DNA of 64,000 nt from Winogradskyella luteola (GCF_019203985.1 NZ_JAGSPD010000007.1:62001-126000), one strand, 5' to 3'. Numbered from the stretch's first letter, positions 9,432 to 18,512 are shown. Translations and numbers: made by a program. The notes: generated from the sequence alone by a model not told the origin.

Positions 9432-9510
9432 GTTGGATTAATTTTATTTCCATAAAACTAATATCAAAACATATCACCTTTGTTAGGTCTAAGTTAACAT
9501 ATTGTAAAAC

Positions 9511-9540
9511 AAAAAACCACGCCAAATAGCGTGGTTTTTT
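9511..9540 (-). terminator. Intrinsic terminator of the membrane pyrophosphatase gene
   Basis: A perfect 12-bp inverted repeat (AAAAAACCACGC and its complement) with a 6-base loop. It ends in a run of six T on either strand. It lies 20 bases past the stop of the gene at 9560-11905. Confidence 0.88.
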
Positions 9541-9559
9541 ATCAGTCAATACTTTATAA

Positions 9560-11905
9560 TTATTCTTTCTCTTTTTGTGTTTTTTCGTGAGCACTAGACT
9601 TCTTTTCAGTTATAACAGTTTCTACATTTCCAACTTCTGTAATAGTTGCCACAGCTTTTTCTGAATTAGCTGTGCTCTTATTATTTTCTTCCGTTACAAC
9701 TGAAATTGAATGTTCTACTTCAGCTTCATTTATCACCGCATAACCTTCTTCTGTACCATGACCACCTAAGATAGGTGCAATCACTAAACCAACCAAACAC
9801 GTCAACTTAATTAAGATGTTCATAGAAGGCCCAGAAGTATCTTTAAATGGATCACCAACGGTATCACCTGTAACGGCAGCTTTATGAGCATCTGAACCTT
9901 TCTTTTCTATCTTACCGTTTACCATAGCACCAGCTTCAAAAGACTTTTTAGCGTTATCCCAAGCACCACCTGCATTGTTTTGGAAAATCGCCCACATTAC
10001 ACCACTTACACAAACACCTGCCATATAACCACCTAATGGTTCAGCACCAAATACTAATCCAATAATAATAGGAGTAACAATTGTTATTAAACCAGGTAAT
10101 AACATTTCTTTTAAGGATGCTTTAGTTGAGATTTCAACACATTTATCATATTCTGGTTTACCTGTACCTTCCATAATTCCTGGAATTTCACGGAACTGAC
10201 GACGTACTTCTTTCACCATTTCCATCGCAGCCTTACCAACGGATTTCATTGCTAATGCAGAAAATACAACTGGAATCATTCCTCCAACAAATAACATTGC
10301 TAAAACATCAGCTTTAAAGATATTAATACCATCAATTCCTGTAAACGTTACGAAGGCTGCAAATAGAGCTAATGCGGTTAACGCAGCAGAAGCAATTGCA
10401 AATCCTTTACCGACAGCTGCAGTGGTATTACCTACTGAATCTAATATATCCGTACGCTCACGAACTTCATTTGGCAATTCTGCCATTTCAGCTATACCAC
10501 CAGCGTTATCTGCGATAGGGCCAAAAGCATCAATTGCTAATTGCATCGCTGTAGTTGCCATCATTGCTGAAGCCGCTAATGCTACACCGTAAAATCCTGC
10601 TAATTCATAAGAACCATAAATGGCTGCTGCAAATAGTAATACAGATGCTGCAGTACTCTTCATACCAACAGCTAAACCTGCAATGATATTAGTTGCTGCG
10701 CCTGTTCCAGAATTCTCAACAATATCATTTACTGGTGCTTTTCCTAAACTTGTATAATAAGCAGTTACCCAAGAAATCAATCCACCTACGGCTAAACCGA
10801 TTACAGCACTCCAAAATACATTTATTGAAGGAATAAGTTTCGCACCTTCACCAAAGAAATTCATTGACATTTCTGAAGGTAACATCCAATCAATTAAGAA
10901 CCAACTCGCTATTAATGTAATTAAAATAGCACCCCAGTTACCCATATCTAAAGCTTTCTGAACCTGTGGTTCTTTAGCCTCATTATTTTTAATACCTACT
11001 AAGAATGTGCCCAATATAGAAGCAATGATTCCAACACCTGCAATCACCAATGGTAAAAGAATTGGACCCATCCCGTCAAAAGCTTCTGTGACAGTACCTG
11101 CAGCTCTCATATCACGCAATACATAATTACCTAATACCATAGAAGCTAATACCGTTGCTACATACGATCCGAATAGGTCAGCTCCCATACCTGCAACATC
11201 ACCAACATTGTCACCTACGTTATCCGCAATAGTAGCTGGGTTACGAGGATCATCTTCAGGAATACCAGCTTCAACCTTACCTACCAAATCAGCACCAACA
11301 TCGGCAGCTTTCGTATAAATACCTCCACCTACACGTGCAAATAACGCAATAGATTCAGCCCCTAATGAGAAACCAGCTAAGGCTTCTAAAACTACAGTCA
11401 TATTATCATAAAAAGAACCTTCACCAGTCATGTACATATTAAGGAAAAGTATGAAGAAGATACTTAAACCTAATACAGCTAAACTCGCTACACCCATTCC
11501 CATTACTGTACCACCACCAAAAGAAACCTTTAATGCTTTTGGTAAGCTAGTTCTTGCAGCTTGTGTTGTACGTGCGTTGGCATCAGTTGCAATACGCATC
11601 CCAATATTACCTGCAAGTGCACTGAAAATAGCACCTACAATAAATGCTAGAATAATAATATATTCCGTTGATGGTACTAAATAAGCCACCACGCCTAATA
11701 ATGCACTAGCAATGACAACGAATACAAGAAGTAAGCGGTACTCTGCACTTAAAAATGCCAAAGCACCTTCTTTAATACTTGCAGAAAGCTCTTGCATACG
11801 CTCGTTACCTGAATCTTGTTTTTTAACCCAAGCATATTTTGCCCCCATAAAGATTAGACCAATGATTGCCAAGATTGCTGGCACATAGAGAATGTATTGT
11901 TCCAT
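9560..11905 (-). CDS. hppA: K+-dependent membrane-bound pyrophosphatase, probably proton-pumping
   Basis: Multi-spanning ion-pumping pyrophosphatase of 781 residues. Pyrophosphate/Mg-binding motifs include [11 protein letters not shown] (202-212) and DNVGDNVGD (228-236). Ala496 in GNTTAA marks the K+-dependent group. The usual gating Glu of Na+- or H+-pumps in the helix after GMGADLF is absent (GSYVAT there), while Glu184 sits in the preceding helix (GAESIALF). From memory this arrangement characterises Flavobacterium-type H+-pumps, so automatic naming as sodium-translocating may be wrong. A hydrophilic tail of about 65 residues follows the last membrane helix. A soluble pyrophosphatase lies directly upstream with a hairpin between them. 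Confidence 0.95.
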   Translation of the reverse strand: MEQYILYVPAILAIIGLIFMGAKYAWVKKQDSGNERMQELSASIKEGALAFLSAEYRLLLVFVVIASALLGVVAYLVPSTEYIIILAFIVGAIFSALAGNIGMRIATDANARTTQAARTSLPKALKVSFGGGTVMGMGVASLAVLGLSIFFILFLNMYMTGEGSFYDNMTVVLEALAGFSLGAESIALFARVGGGIYTKAADVGADLVGKVEAGIPEDDPRNPATIADNVGDNVGDVAGMGADLFGSYVATVLASMVLGNYVLRDMRAAGTVTEAFDGMGPILLPLVIAGVGIIASILGTFLVGIKNNEAKEPQVQKALDMGNWGAILITLIASWFLIDWMLPSEMSMNFFGEGAKLIPSINVFWSAVIGLAVGGLISWVTAYYTSLGKAPVNDIVENSGTGAATNIIAGLAVGMKSTAASVLLFAAAIYGSYELAGFYGVALAASAMMATTAMQLAIDAFGPIADNAGGIAEMAELPNEVRERTDILDSVGNTTAAVGKGFAIASAALTALALFAAFVTFTGIDGINIFKADVLAMLFVGGMIPVVFSALAMKSVGKAAMEMVKEVRRQFREIPGIMEGTGKPEYDKCVEISTKASLKEMLLPGLITIVTPIIIGLVFGAEPLGGYMAGVCVSGVMWAIFQNNAGGAWDNAKKSFEAGAMVNGKIEKKGSDAHKAAVTGDTVGDPFKDTSGPSMNILIKLTCLVGLVIAPILGGHGTEEGYAVINEAEVEHSISVVTEENNKSTANSEKAVATITEVGNVETVITEKKSSAHEKTQKEKE

Positions 11906-11960
11906 TTTAAATTTGATTTGTTTTTAGCTGGGCAAAAGTAGTAAAATGAATGCGAATAGA

Positions 11961-11993
11961 AAAACCCTTTGTCGAGTATTGCCAAAGGGTTTT
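11961..11993 (-). terminator. Hairpin terminator after the soluble pyrophosphatase
   Basis: An 11-bp perfect stem (AAAACCCTTTG/CAAAGGGTTTT) with an 11-base loop lies 25 bases past the ppa stop. It contains a T run at its minus-strand end and separates ppa from hppA. Confidence 0.7.
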
Positions 11994-12017
11994 GTAATTG
12001 TTATGTTATTACATCAA

Positions 12018-12545
12018 TCAGATGGTAAAATCACCATTAATTTTGTGTTCGCTATTATTATATCTATCAATACATTTGTCAAATATTCTCACAGCTTCAG
12101 CTGCGTCTCCCCAACCCCCGACATCTACTTTCTTTTTTTCCAAATCCTTATATACCTGAAAAAAATGTTCAATTTCCTTCAATCTATGAGGATTAAGATC
12201 AAAAACATCATTTCTCTTATTCCAAATAGGGTCAGAGACCGGAACACAGATAAGCTTTTCATCCGGACCTTTTTCGTCAGCCATGTGAAACACCCCAATC
12301 GGTTTAACTTCCATTACACACATAGGAAAGGTGGGTTCTGCCGTTAGTATAAGGACATCGAGCGGATCACCATCTAGAGCTAAAGTTTCTGGTATAAAAC
12401 CATAATCACCTGGATACATCATTGAAGAAAATAACATACGATCAAAGCGAATTTTATTCAATTCAAAGTCGTATTCGTATTTATTACGGCTTCCTTTAGG
12501 GATTTCTATTAACACATCGAAGGTTAATTTTCCTGTACTTGTCAT
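12018..12545 (-). CDS. ppa: Family I inorganic pyrophosphatase
   Basis: Soluble enzyme hydrolysing pyrophosphate to two phosphates, driving biosynthetic reactions forward. The signature DGDPLDVL, which supplies metal-binding Asp residues, is present, along with EIPKGSRNKYEYD near the N-terminus and DYGFIPET. I start it at the Met encoded at 12543-12545 (175 residues, the usual size of about 175-180). The 30 residues that an upstream start at 12635 would add do not resemble the family. It lies upstream of the membrane pyrophosphatase on the same strand, with a terminator-like hairpin between. Confidence 0.93.
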   Translation of the reverse strand: MTSTGKLTFDVLIEIPKGSRNKYEYDFELNKIRFDRMLFSSMMYPGDYGFIPETLALDGDPLDVLILTAEPTFPMCVMEVKPIGVFHMADEKGPDEKLICVPVSDPIWNKRNDVFDLNPHRLKEIEHFFQVYKDLEKKKVDVGGWGDAAEAVRIFDKCIDRYNNSEHKINGDFTI

Positions 12546-12765
12546 TGAATTTTTTTTTAATCCCATAAAACGGGAGACTATTACATTATACTCTAAAAAG
12601 GCTGTAAAGATAAGTAAGTGTTTAAGTTTCACCAACTAAATAGTAATTGAGTTTTTTGATCTTTCCCTTCTCTCTTAATTACTATCTTATCGTCCTATTT
12701 TCATTAATCGGAAAAAATCATAAAACGCTTCCCTAACTAAAAACAGTACTTTACGCATTCATCTA

Positions 12766-12797
12766 TTGGTATAACTAAAACCAATTTTATACCTTTA
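12766..12797 (+). promoter_or_regulatory. Putative flavobacterial promoter
   Basis: TTG at 12766-12768 is followed after 21 bases by TACCTTTA at 12790-12797, one base from the TAnnTTTG consensus. A transcript from here would give the gene at 12839 a leader of about 35 bases. Nothing else stands out in the 293-bp divergent gap 12546-12838. Confidence 0.4.
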
Positions 12798-12838
12798 GCA
12801 TTAACCGCTAGTTTTGACATAAACAAAACACAACTATT

Positions 12839-13267
12839 ATGAAAGTACATGTATTTACTCAAAAACAATCGTTTAAAGTTTTAGGATTTATAGGATTTTT
12901 AATTATGGCTTTACTGGCATTTAATCCAGCTTACGGCCAATCCGAAGTAACAACAACTGAAACCGCCTCTGGTGAACGTACAGTTAAAGGGGTAATAAGC
13001 GATGAGAAAGGACCGCTTAAAGATGTTAACATCATTCAAAAAGGTACTAGAAATGGCACTGTTACCAATGAGAAAGGCGAGTTTACATTTCCTGTGAAAC
13101 TAAATACGGGTGATATTTTATTGATTACTTATTTAGGTTACGAAACACAAAGAGTTAAAATTGAGGATGATACAACTTTTATTGATATTGTATTAACCGA
13201 TGACTTAATCGAGATCATTGGTACTTTAGACACGGGTAAGCCATACAAGTCTAAACGAAAAAATTAA
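12839..13267 (+). CDS. Stand-alone carboxypeptidase-regulatory-like domain protein
   Basis: Protein of 142 residues with a signal-like N-terminus (hydrophobic about 14-31, possible cleavage near A-Y-G-Q) and one carboxypeptidase-D regulatory-like beta-sandwich (about 47-125: RTVKGVISDEKGPL, GTRNGTVTNEKGEF, LLITYLGYE). This is the same module that begins SusC/TonB receptors, but the gene stops after it, with no plug or barrel. The C-terminus is basic (KPYKSKRKN). Its role is unknown; it could be a periplasmic adaptor or a receptor-derived remnant. It is followed 38 bp later by an exported transglutaminase-like gene on the same strand. Confidence 0.8.
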   Translation: MKVHVFTQKQSFKVLGFIGFLIMALLAFNPAYGQSEVTTTETASGERTVKGVISDEKGPLKDVNIIQKGTRNGTVTNEKGEFTFPVKLNTGDILLITYLGYETQRVKIEDDTTFIDIVLTDDLIEIIGTLDTGKPYKSKRKN

Positions 13268-13305
13268 CTAAACGTATTGATTGTCTTAAGCGTAATTCTT
13301 CGGAT

Positions 13306-14319
13306 TTGAAACCATTATTAATTAGTCTTCTTTTCTTTTGGATAAATGTAAGTTTTGCTCAAATATCGGATTTTAATCATATCGATTTTAAAAAAGCAGA
13401 TAGCATAGCATTGTCTTATCCTAATGAAGGTTTGATAAATTTACCCGAACTCTCATTAAAGCTTACATCTCATTTAAATACTGACGTTGAACGCTTTAGG
13501 GCAATTTATAGATGGGTTTGTGCAAATATCAAAAATGACTACAGCTTGTATCTAAAAAACAAATACAAGAGGGAACGATTTAAGGATGACAGCATAAAGT
13601 TTAAGAACTGGAATACTGATTTTAGAAAAAAATTATTCAACAAACTACTAAGGAAAAAACAAACCATTTGTACAGGTTATGCTTATCTCATAAAAGTATT
13701 AGCAGAATTCTCTGATTTAAAGTGTGAAGTTGTACAAGGTTATGACAGAGTGAGCACTACAGATACTGAAAACCTAACATTACCCAACCACTCTTGGAAT
13801 GCTGTAAAACTTAATGAAAAATGGTATCTCTGTGACCCAACTTGGGCAAGTGGTATACCACACCCAGAAACCAATCGATTTACGTTTAATTACAATGATG
13901 GATTTTTCTTGGCAAATCCAAAATTATTTGCAATTAATCACTTTCCGATAGAGGCCAAGTGGTGGCTTTTAAAAGGTGATATACCAACTTTTGAAGAGTT
14001 TCTTAACGCACCAGTAATTTACGGAAATGCGTATAGAAAACTTGAGCTTCATGTTGCACCAAAACAAATGCATAAAAACATCAAAGTATCAGAAAAAGTT
14101 ATATTTAAATATCAGCTCAAAGAACCTTTGGATAAATCTAAAATTCGTTTTGTAATAGATAGTGGCTCAAATCAACGAAAAGTAAAACCTACTTCTATTA
14201 GATTTAAAGAAAATTTACTAAATATTGAACAGCAATTTGATACATCGGGATTTTACGATCTTCACTTTTATATAGATAATGATTTAATTTCTACTTATAC
14301 TGTAGAAGTAAATAACTAA
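13306..14319 (+). CDS. Exported transglutaminase-like (cysteine protease fold) protein
   Basis: Protein of 337 residues with a transglutaminase-core triad visible as Cys122 (TICTGYA), His162 (NHSWNAV) and Asp177 (CDPTW). A signal peptide covers residues 1-18 (cleavage near F-A-Q). Translation must start at TTG (13306): the next in-frame Met lies far inside and would remove the signal peptide and the triad. Members of this superfamily act as peptidases, peptide N-glycanases or crosslinkers; the actual activity is unknown. The C-terminal 90 residues look beta-rich. The short gaps on both sides suggest cotranscription with its neighbours. Confidence 0.85.
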   Translation: MKPLLISLLFFWINVSFAQISDFNHIDFKKADSIALSYPNEGLINLPELSLKLTSHLNTDVERFRAIYRWVCANIKNDYSLYLKNKYKRERFKDDSIKFKNWNTDFRKKLFNKLLRKKQTICTGYAYLIKVLAEFSDLKCEVVQGYDRVSTTDTENLTLPNHSWNAVKLNEKWYLCDPTWASGIPHPETNRFTFNYNDGFFLANPKLFAINHFPIEAKWWLLKGDIPTFEEFLNAPVIYGNAYRKLELHVAPKQMHKNIKVSEKVIFKYQLKEPLDKSKIRFVIDSGSNQRKVKPTSIRFKENLLNIEQQFDTSGFYDLHFYIDNDLISTYTVEVNN

Positions 14320-14353
14320 AAGTCTTTGGCTTAATATTTGATTCCCACCAATT

Positions 14354-14800
14354 ATGAAAAGAATATTATTACTTCTAGTTTTATGTATTTCACCTACTAT
14401 AATAACTTCCCAATCAAAAATTAAAGCATCTGAATTAATTGGCTGTTGGAAAATCTACTCTGAAGAAAACAAGTTCTACAAAAATGCTACAGTATACAGA
14501 CCCTGTGATTATCAATCTATGTTTGAAAAAAAAGGCAAAAGATTTAGATATAAAATGGTACTAGAAAGTAACCATACTTGTTATTATTTAACCATAGGTG
14601 TATCAGACATTCACAAAATGAAACGTGGTAAGTGGGTTTTTAATAAGGAAAATGGTAAAGTGATGATTTACAACAGTAAAGACTATTTGATAAAATCATT
14701 CAAAATTCAACTTTTGGAAAAAAACCTTTTACTCATCCAAAATATAAAGGATAAAACTAGATTTAAAGCATTTTTAAAGTATTCACTTCTTGCTCTGTAA
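14354..14800 (+). CDS. Small exported protein, lipocalin-like, unknown function
   Basis: Protein of 148 residues with a signal peptide (about 1-19, cleavage near T-S-Q). The mature part opens with a GCWKIYSEE block and contains KRGKWVFNKENGKV, the usual arrangement of small lipocalin-like beta-barrel proteins of Bacteroidota, but similarity is too weak for a firm family call. Two to three Cys residues (in GCWK, RPCDY and TCYYL) could form a disulfide. It lies 34 bp after the transglutaminase-like gene. Its last 38 bases overlap the 3' end of the convergent pseudouridine-synthase-like gene. Confidence 0.65.
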   Translation: MKRILLLLVLCISPTIITSQSKIKASELIGCWKIYSEENKFYKNATVYRPCDYQSMFEKKGKRFRYKMVLESNHTCYYLTIGVSDIHKMKRGKWVFNKENGKVMIYNSKDYLIKSFKIQLLEKNLLLIQNIKDKTRFKAFLKYSLLAL

Positions 14801-15608
14801 GATGCTTCCAGTGACCTCTAGGAATATCTTTTTTGGTTAAGTGACCTATTGCAACACAATCGATTTTTACTAAGTCGTACTTGAAGGCATCAAAAATGGT
14901 ACGTAAAATGGTATTACCTGTATTTTTAATTTTTATACCTACTTTATTCTTAGACTCTCCTTCAATATAACTTATCTCTTCAACTGTAATGAGCTTACCT
15001 TCAACTTTAAAGCCTTCTTGAATTTTTTTTAAGTCCTCAAACTTTAAGTTCTTATCTAATTCTACTTGAAACAAACGTGCTACACCATTTTTAGAATTGG
15101 TAAATTTCTGTACCACTTTATCATCATTAGTAAACAATAACAAGCCCAAAGAATTTCTACCAAGTCGTCCGATAGGTTTTATGTTGACATTGGTTGCATT
15201 CGCCACTAAATCCATAACTGTTCTACCTTTTCCTTCTGCAGTAGTAGTGGCAAATCCTTTTGGTTTATTTAATAACACATATACCTTTGCTTCTGGTGTA
15301 ATACGCTGACCATCGAAACGAACCTCATCGGTACGTTTTACTTTATAGCCCATTTCTGTTACGACTTTACCGTTAACGGAAACTAAGCCTATGGCAATGT
15401 TTTCATCAGCTTCACGGCGCGAACACATACCCGAATTAGCGACATATTTATTTAAACGAATTTCATCTGGATTAGAAGTCTTCTTAGGCTGTGATTTCTT
15501 TTTAAAAGGAGCATTTCCTCTGGAGAATCCTTTGGATTTACCTTTAGCATTTCCCTTACCTGAAGTTTTTCCTTTTCCTCTGCTATCTTGATTTCTGCTC
15601 ATATTCAA
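14763..15608 (-). CDS. RsuA/RluB-family pseudouridine synthase-like protein lacking catalytic Asp
   Basis: Protein of 281 residues with a basic Gly/Lys/Ser-rich tail (1-48), an S4 RNA-binding domain (about 49-108: IRLNKYVANSGMCSRREAD) and an RsuA/RluB-type catalytic fold. In the motif that normally reads GRLD, with Asp as nucleophile, this protein has GRLG (Gly150). The later R-x-Y-x-V motif has Phe180 in place of the conserved Tyr (RLFQVEL). Both are clear from the codons. It may therefore bind rRNA without isomerising uridine, or the family may have shifted its chemistry. It lies downstream of the mevalonate/prenyltransferase genes on the same strand. Confidence 0.85.
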   Translation of the reverse strand: MNMSRNQDSRGKGKTSGKGNAKGKSKGFSRGNAPFKKKSQPKKTSNPDEIRLNKYVANSGMCSRREADENIAIGLVSVNGKVVTEMGYKVKRTDEVRFDGQRITPEAKVYVLLNKPKGFATTTAEGKGRTVMDLVANATNVNIKPIGRLGRNSLGLLLFTNDDKVVQKFTNSKNGVARLFQVELDKNLKFEDLKKIQEGFKVEGKLITVEEISYIEGESKNKVGIKIKNTGNTILRTIFDAFKYDLVKIDCVAIGHLTKKDIPRGHWKHLTEQEVNTLKML

Positions 15609-15643
15609 ATTTTTTGCAAAGGTATAACAATAGTTAACATTAA

Positions 15644-16591
15644 CTATTTAATTTCTACAGTAGTTTGCCTTTCTGTATTTACGGTAAGTTTTGTGACATC
15701 TGGTCTTGAGTAATGACCAACTGGGTCAAAGTTTTGGCGTTCTTCCAATACACGGTTAAAATCAATAGATTGAATGATTAAGGCTTCTTTATTAATCACA
15801 GGTTCTACAATCCATTCCCCGTCAGGTCCTGCAATGCAACTTCCTCCATTGGCTAAAGTATTTGGTGCATTCTTAAGAATCTCACCTAAATGCGGGGTGT
15901 TTTTAGGGAAATCTGTTTTAAACATCAGACTCGATACCGAAACCACGTACGAACGTGATTCTCTTGCTATGAATCGTGTTATATCTTTTGTATTATGATC
16001 GCTTCCAGGCCAAACCGCTATATGTAAATTCTCTCCTTGACCATATAAAGCTGTTCTTGGTAATGGCATCCAATTCTCCCAACAGTTTAGTCCTCCGACG
16101 GTAAATCCTTTTAGAGGATGCACCTTTAGTCCATTCCCATCTCCTGGTGCCCAAGTTAAACGTTCGTCGTATGTGGGCTGCAGTTTTCTATGTACAGACT
16201 TAATCTCCCCAAATTCATTTATATAAACTAAAGACGCATAGATACTATGTCCTCCCCTATCTGTTGGGCGCTCTATAATACCAAGGTAAATAGCCATTTC
16301 GTTTTCTTTTGCCAGTTGACAAACACCATCTAATTCGCCTTTTTCAATACATATAGAGTTATTGACATAATGCGCGTGCAATTTTTTGTTTACATCTGTA
16401 TTCCACTCCGCACCACCTGTTAAAGCCAGCCAAAAAGGATAACCAGGCAGTAAAGCTTCACCAAAAACAATGAGTTCACAATTATCTTTTGCAGCATCCT
16501 TAATTGCTTTTTCTATCTTCTTCAACGTTGCTTCTTTATCTAACCAAACTGGTGAGATTTGCGCCATTGCAATTTTTAAAGTAGTGTTCAT
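15644..16591 (-). CDS. Nitrilase (carbon-nitrogen hydrolase)
   Basis: Enzyme of 315 residues with the nitrilase triad Glu45 (FGEALLPGYP), Lys136 (HRKLQPT) and Cys170 (GGLNCWENW). The NCWEN context and the following PLPRTALYGQGE are typical of true nitrilases (nitrile to acid plus ammonia) rather than amidases. No signal peptide, so cytosolic. Its start codon directly abuts the stop of the upstream UbiA gene with no spacer, which points to translational coupling. The natural nitrile and the link to prenyl metabolism are unknown. Confidence 0.93.
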   Translation of the reverse strand: MNTTLKIAMAQISPVWLDKEATLKKIEKAIKDAAKDNCELIVFGEALLPGYPFWLALTGGAEWNTDVNKKLHAHYVNNSICIEKGELDGVCQLAKENEMAIYLGIIERPTDRGGHSIYASLVYINEFGEIKSVHRKLQPTYDERLTWAPGDGNGLKVHPLKGFTVGGLNCWENWMPLPRTALYGQGENLHIAVWPGSDHNTKDITRFIARESRSYVVSVSSLMFKTDFPKNTPHLGEILKNAPNTLANGGSCIAGPDGEWIVEPVINKEALIIQSIDFNRVLEERQNFDPVGHYSRPDVTKLTVNTERQTTVEIK

Positions 16592-17494
16592 TTATATACG
16601 ATTTAAAACCACTGAGATATCTATTAATAAAATTGAAAACACACCGGCTACAATAATAAACTTAAGAATATTATGAAGTATTAAATAATGTGTTTTCCTG
16701 TTTGATTTCCAGAGTATCAGTAGGAAAATAATAAGCAACATTACACTTAAGTAAAAGAAATAATACATATGCCCAATTTTAAAGAATAAAATCAAGGCTA
16801 TTGTTGCAATTACAGTTAAAACTCCCAATACGGTTAGCATGGCTTTGGAGACTTTTTCTCCATACACTACAGGAACTGTTCTATAATTTAATGCCAAATC
16901 TCCTTTAATATTCTCGAGATCTTTTGTGAGTTCTCGCATGGACACCAATAAAAACAAAAAGATAGCGTGTGCAAATATGACGAGCTCAAAATTTTGATAA
17001 TAGATAAATATGGCAAAAAATGGAGTAACTGTTAATATGGCTGAAACTATATTACCCGTCATAGGTTGTTTCTTTAAACGATGCGAATAAAACCAAATCG
17101 CAAAAATGTAAAGCGCAAAGAAAATAACCGCTTTAAATGACACATAGCTTGCAAAGACAACCGCCAAAAAATTTAGTGCAAAATAAAAAGACAGCTTGGT
17201 ATTCTGGCTCACCAAACGGTCTAACATGGTTTTTCTCGGCTTGTTGATTAAATCTTTTTCAGAATCGTAAAAATTATTAATGATGTAGCCCGCAGCGATT
17301 GTAGCTGAAGATGCCAGTACAAGCATTAATAGATTAACATCAAAAAGTACTGACTTAATTGTTTTATTTGGTGCAAATATGTAAATTGATGCCAAGTATT
17401 GGGCAATGACAACAACAAGAATGTTATAGCCACGTACTACAGAAAACAAACTGAAAAATTTAATAACAATGTGTTTCTGTCGTCTTGATAACAT
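16592..17494 (-). CDS. UbiA-family prenyltransferase, GGGP synthase-like
   Basis: Polytopic membrane prenyltransferase of 300 residues with about eight hydrophobic segments. The first Asp-rich motif is NNFYDSEKD (73-81) and the second is RELTKDLENIKGD, both binding Mg-prenyl diphosphate. Flavobacterial members are usually named geranylgeranylglycerol-phosphate geranylgeranyltransferase by similarity to archaeal lipid enzymes, but the acceptor in Bacteroidota is not settled. It sits 53 bp after mevalonate kinase and abuts the nitrilase, so it is probably supplied by the isoprenoid precursors made by the two genes upstream. Confidence 0.88.
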   Translation of the reverse strand: MLSRRQKHIVIKFFSLFSVVRGYNILVVVIAQYLASIYIFAPNKTIKSVLFDVNLLMLVLASSATIAAGYIINNFYDSEKDLINKPRKTMLDRLVSQNTKLSFYFALNFLAVVFASYVSFKAVIFFALYIFAIWFYSHRLKKQPMTGNIVSAILTVTPFFAIFIYYQNFELVIFAHAIFLFLLVSMRELTKDLENIKGDLALNYRTVPVVYGEKVSKAMLTVLGVLTVIATIALILFFKIGHMYYFFYLSVMLLIIFLLILWKSNRKTHYLILHNILKFIIVAGVFSILLIDISVVLNRI

Positions 17495-17513
17495 GACTTA
17501 GATTTAGTTATAT

Positions 17514-17546
17514 GACCTCTAGACTGTGCTCAAGGTGACGGACAGA
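17514..17546. repeat. Degenerate dispersed intergenic repeat
   Basis: The stretch around CTCTAGACTGTGCTCAAGG followed by TGACGG, between the UbiA and mevalonate kinase genes, resembles the flavobacterial intergenic repeat of the type CTCGACTGCGCTCGAG-TGACA. Weaker relatives occur at 49694 and 53222. Confidence 0.35.
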
Positions 17547-17547
17547 A

Positions 17548-18477
17548 TTAAAAATTATAGACTACTTCTAACTTCTGACCTTTTAAAGCTTCTTTAGCTC
17601 TATCAATATTTTCAGTAAATCCTAAAATATAGCCTCCACCACCAGAACCGCAAAGTTTTAAATAGTAGTCATTAGTCTCAATACCTTTTTTCCAAAGTTC
17701 GTGAAATTGTTTTGGTATCATGGGTTTAAAGTTATTCAACACCACTTTAGACAGTTGTTTTGTGTTTTTGAACAACGACTTAATATCTCCCTTAAGAAAA
17801 TCATCCACACACGCATCTGTATGCTTTATAAATTGGTCTTTTAGCATACTACGGAAGCCTTCATTCTTCATACTTTCCATAAAAATGCTCACCATTGGTG
17901 CAGTTTCTCCAACAATACCACTATCTAATAAAAATACGGCTCCTTTACCTTCTGTCTTTTGTGAAGGGATGCCCGTTGCTTCGATATTATCTTTAGAGTT
18001 GATTAAAATCGGAAGACTCAAATAGCTATTTAATGGATCTAAGCCAGAAGACTTGCCGTGAAAGAAAGATTCCATTGCAGAAAAAATCGCTTTTAATTTT
18101 AAAAGCTTTTCGCGTGTTAGATTCTCTAAAACCGTAATTTTATTTGATGCATACTTATCATAAATTGCTGCCACTAGAGCGCCACTGCTACCGACTCCAT
18201 ATCCTTGGGGAATAGAGGAGTCAAAGTACATACCTGAGTTGACATCGTTTCGTAGAGTTTCAACATCAAAAGACACCAAGTCTTTATCCAAAGCTTCTAA
18301 ATATGTTACAAAACGTTTAAGACTTTCATTAGATTTTAATGCTTCATCCGATGGATTTTCATCCACTTTTAATGCTCCGTTATAAAAGTTGTAAGGAATA
18401 GATAACCCTTTAGAATCTTTGATAATTCCGTATTCACCAAAGAGTAAAATTTTAGAGTAAAAAAGAGGTCCTTTCAT
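17548..18477 (-). CDS. Mevalonate kinase (GHMP family)
   Basis: GHMP kinase of 309 residues, phosphorylating mevalonate with ATP. The N-terminal SKILLFGEYGI block, the ATP-binding motif YGVGSSGAL (about 93-101) and the C-terminal glycine motif GSGGGGYILGF support the family. It lacks the longer Asp/Glu-rich segments of galactokinase. It lies 35 bp downstream of diphosphomevalonate decarboxylase and upstream of a prenyltransferase, which fixes the pathway as mevalonate. Phosphomevalonate kinase is not in this window. Confidence 0.88.
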   Translation of the reverse strand: MKGPLFYSKILLFGEYGIIKDSKGLSIPYNFYNGALKVDENPSDEALKSNESLKRFVTYLEALDKDLVSFDVETLRNDVNSGMYFDSSIPQGYGVGSSGALVAAIYDKYASNKITVLENLTREKLLKLKAIFSAMESFFHGKSSGLDPLNSYLSLPILINSKDNIEATGIPSQKTEGKGAVFLLDSGIVGETAPMVSIFMESMKNEGFRSMLKDQFIKHTDACVDDFLKGDIKSLFKNTKQLSKVVLNNFKPMIPKQFHELWKKGIETNDYYLKLCGSGGGGYILGFTENIDRAKEALKGQKLEVVYNF

Positions 18478-18512
18478 TTTAATTTGAACAAATTACTTTA
18501 CAAATATACGTA

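Noticed and set aside
11946-12347. Plus-strand open frame of 133 codons over the pyrophosphatase gene
   Set aside because: It is antisense to ppa, whose DGDPLDVL motif is clearly coding; the antisense translation has no recognisable feature.
12546-12635. Upstream extension of the soluble pyrophosphatase by 30 residues
   Set aside because: The added residues are hydrophobic and unlike the family N-terminus; the start at 12545 gives the normal length.
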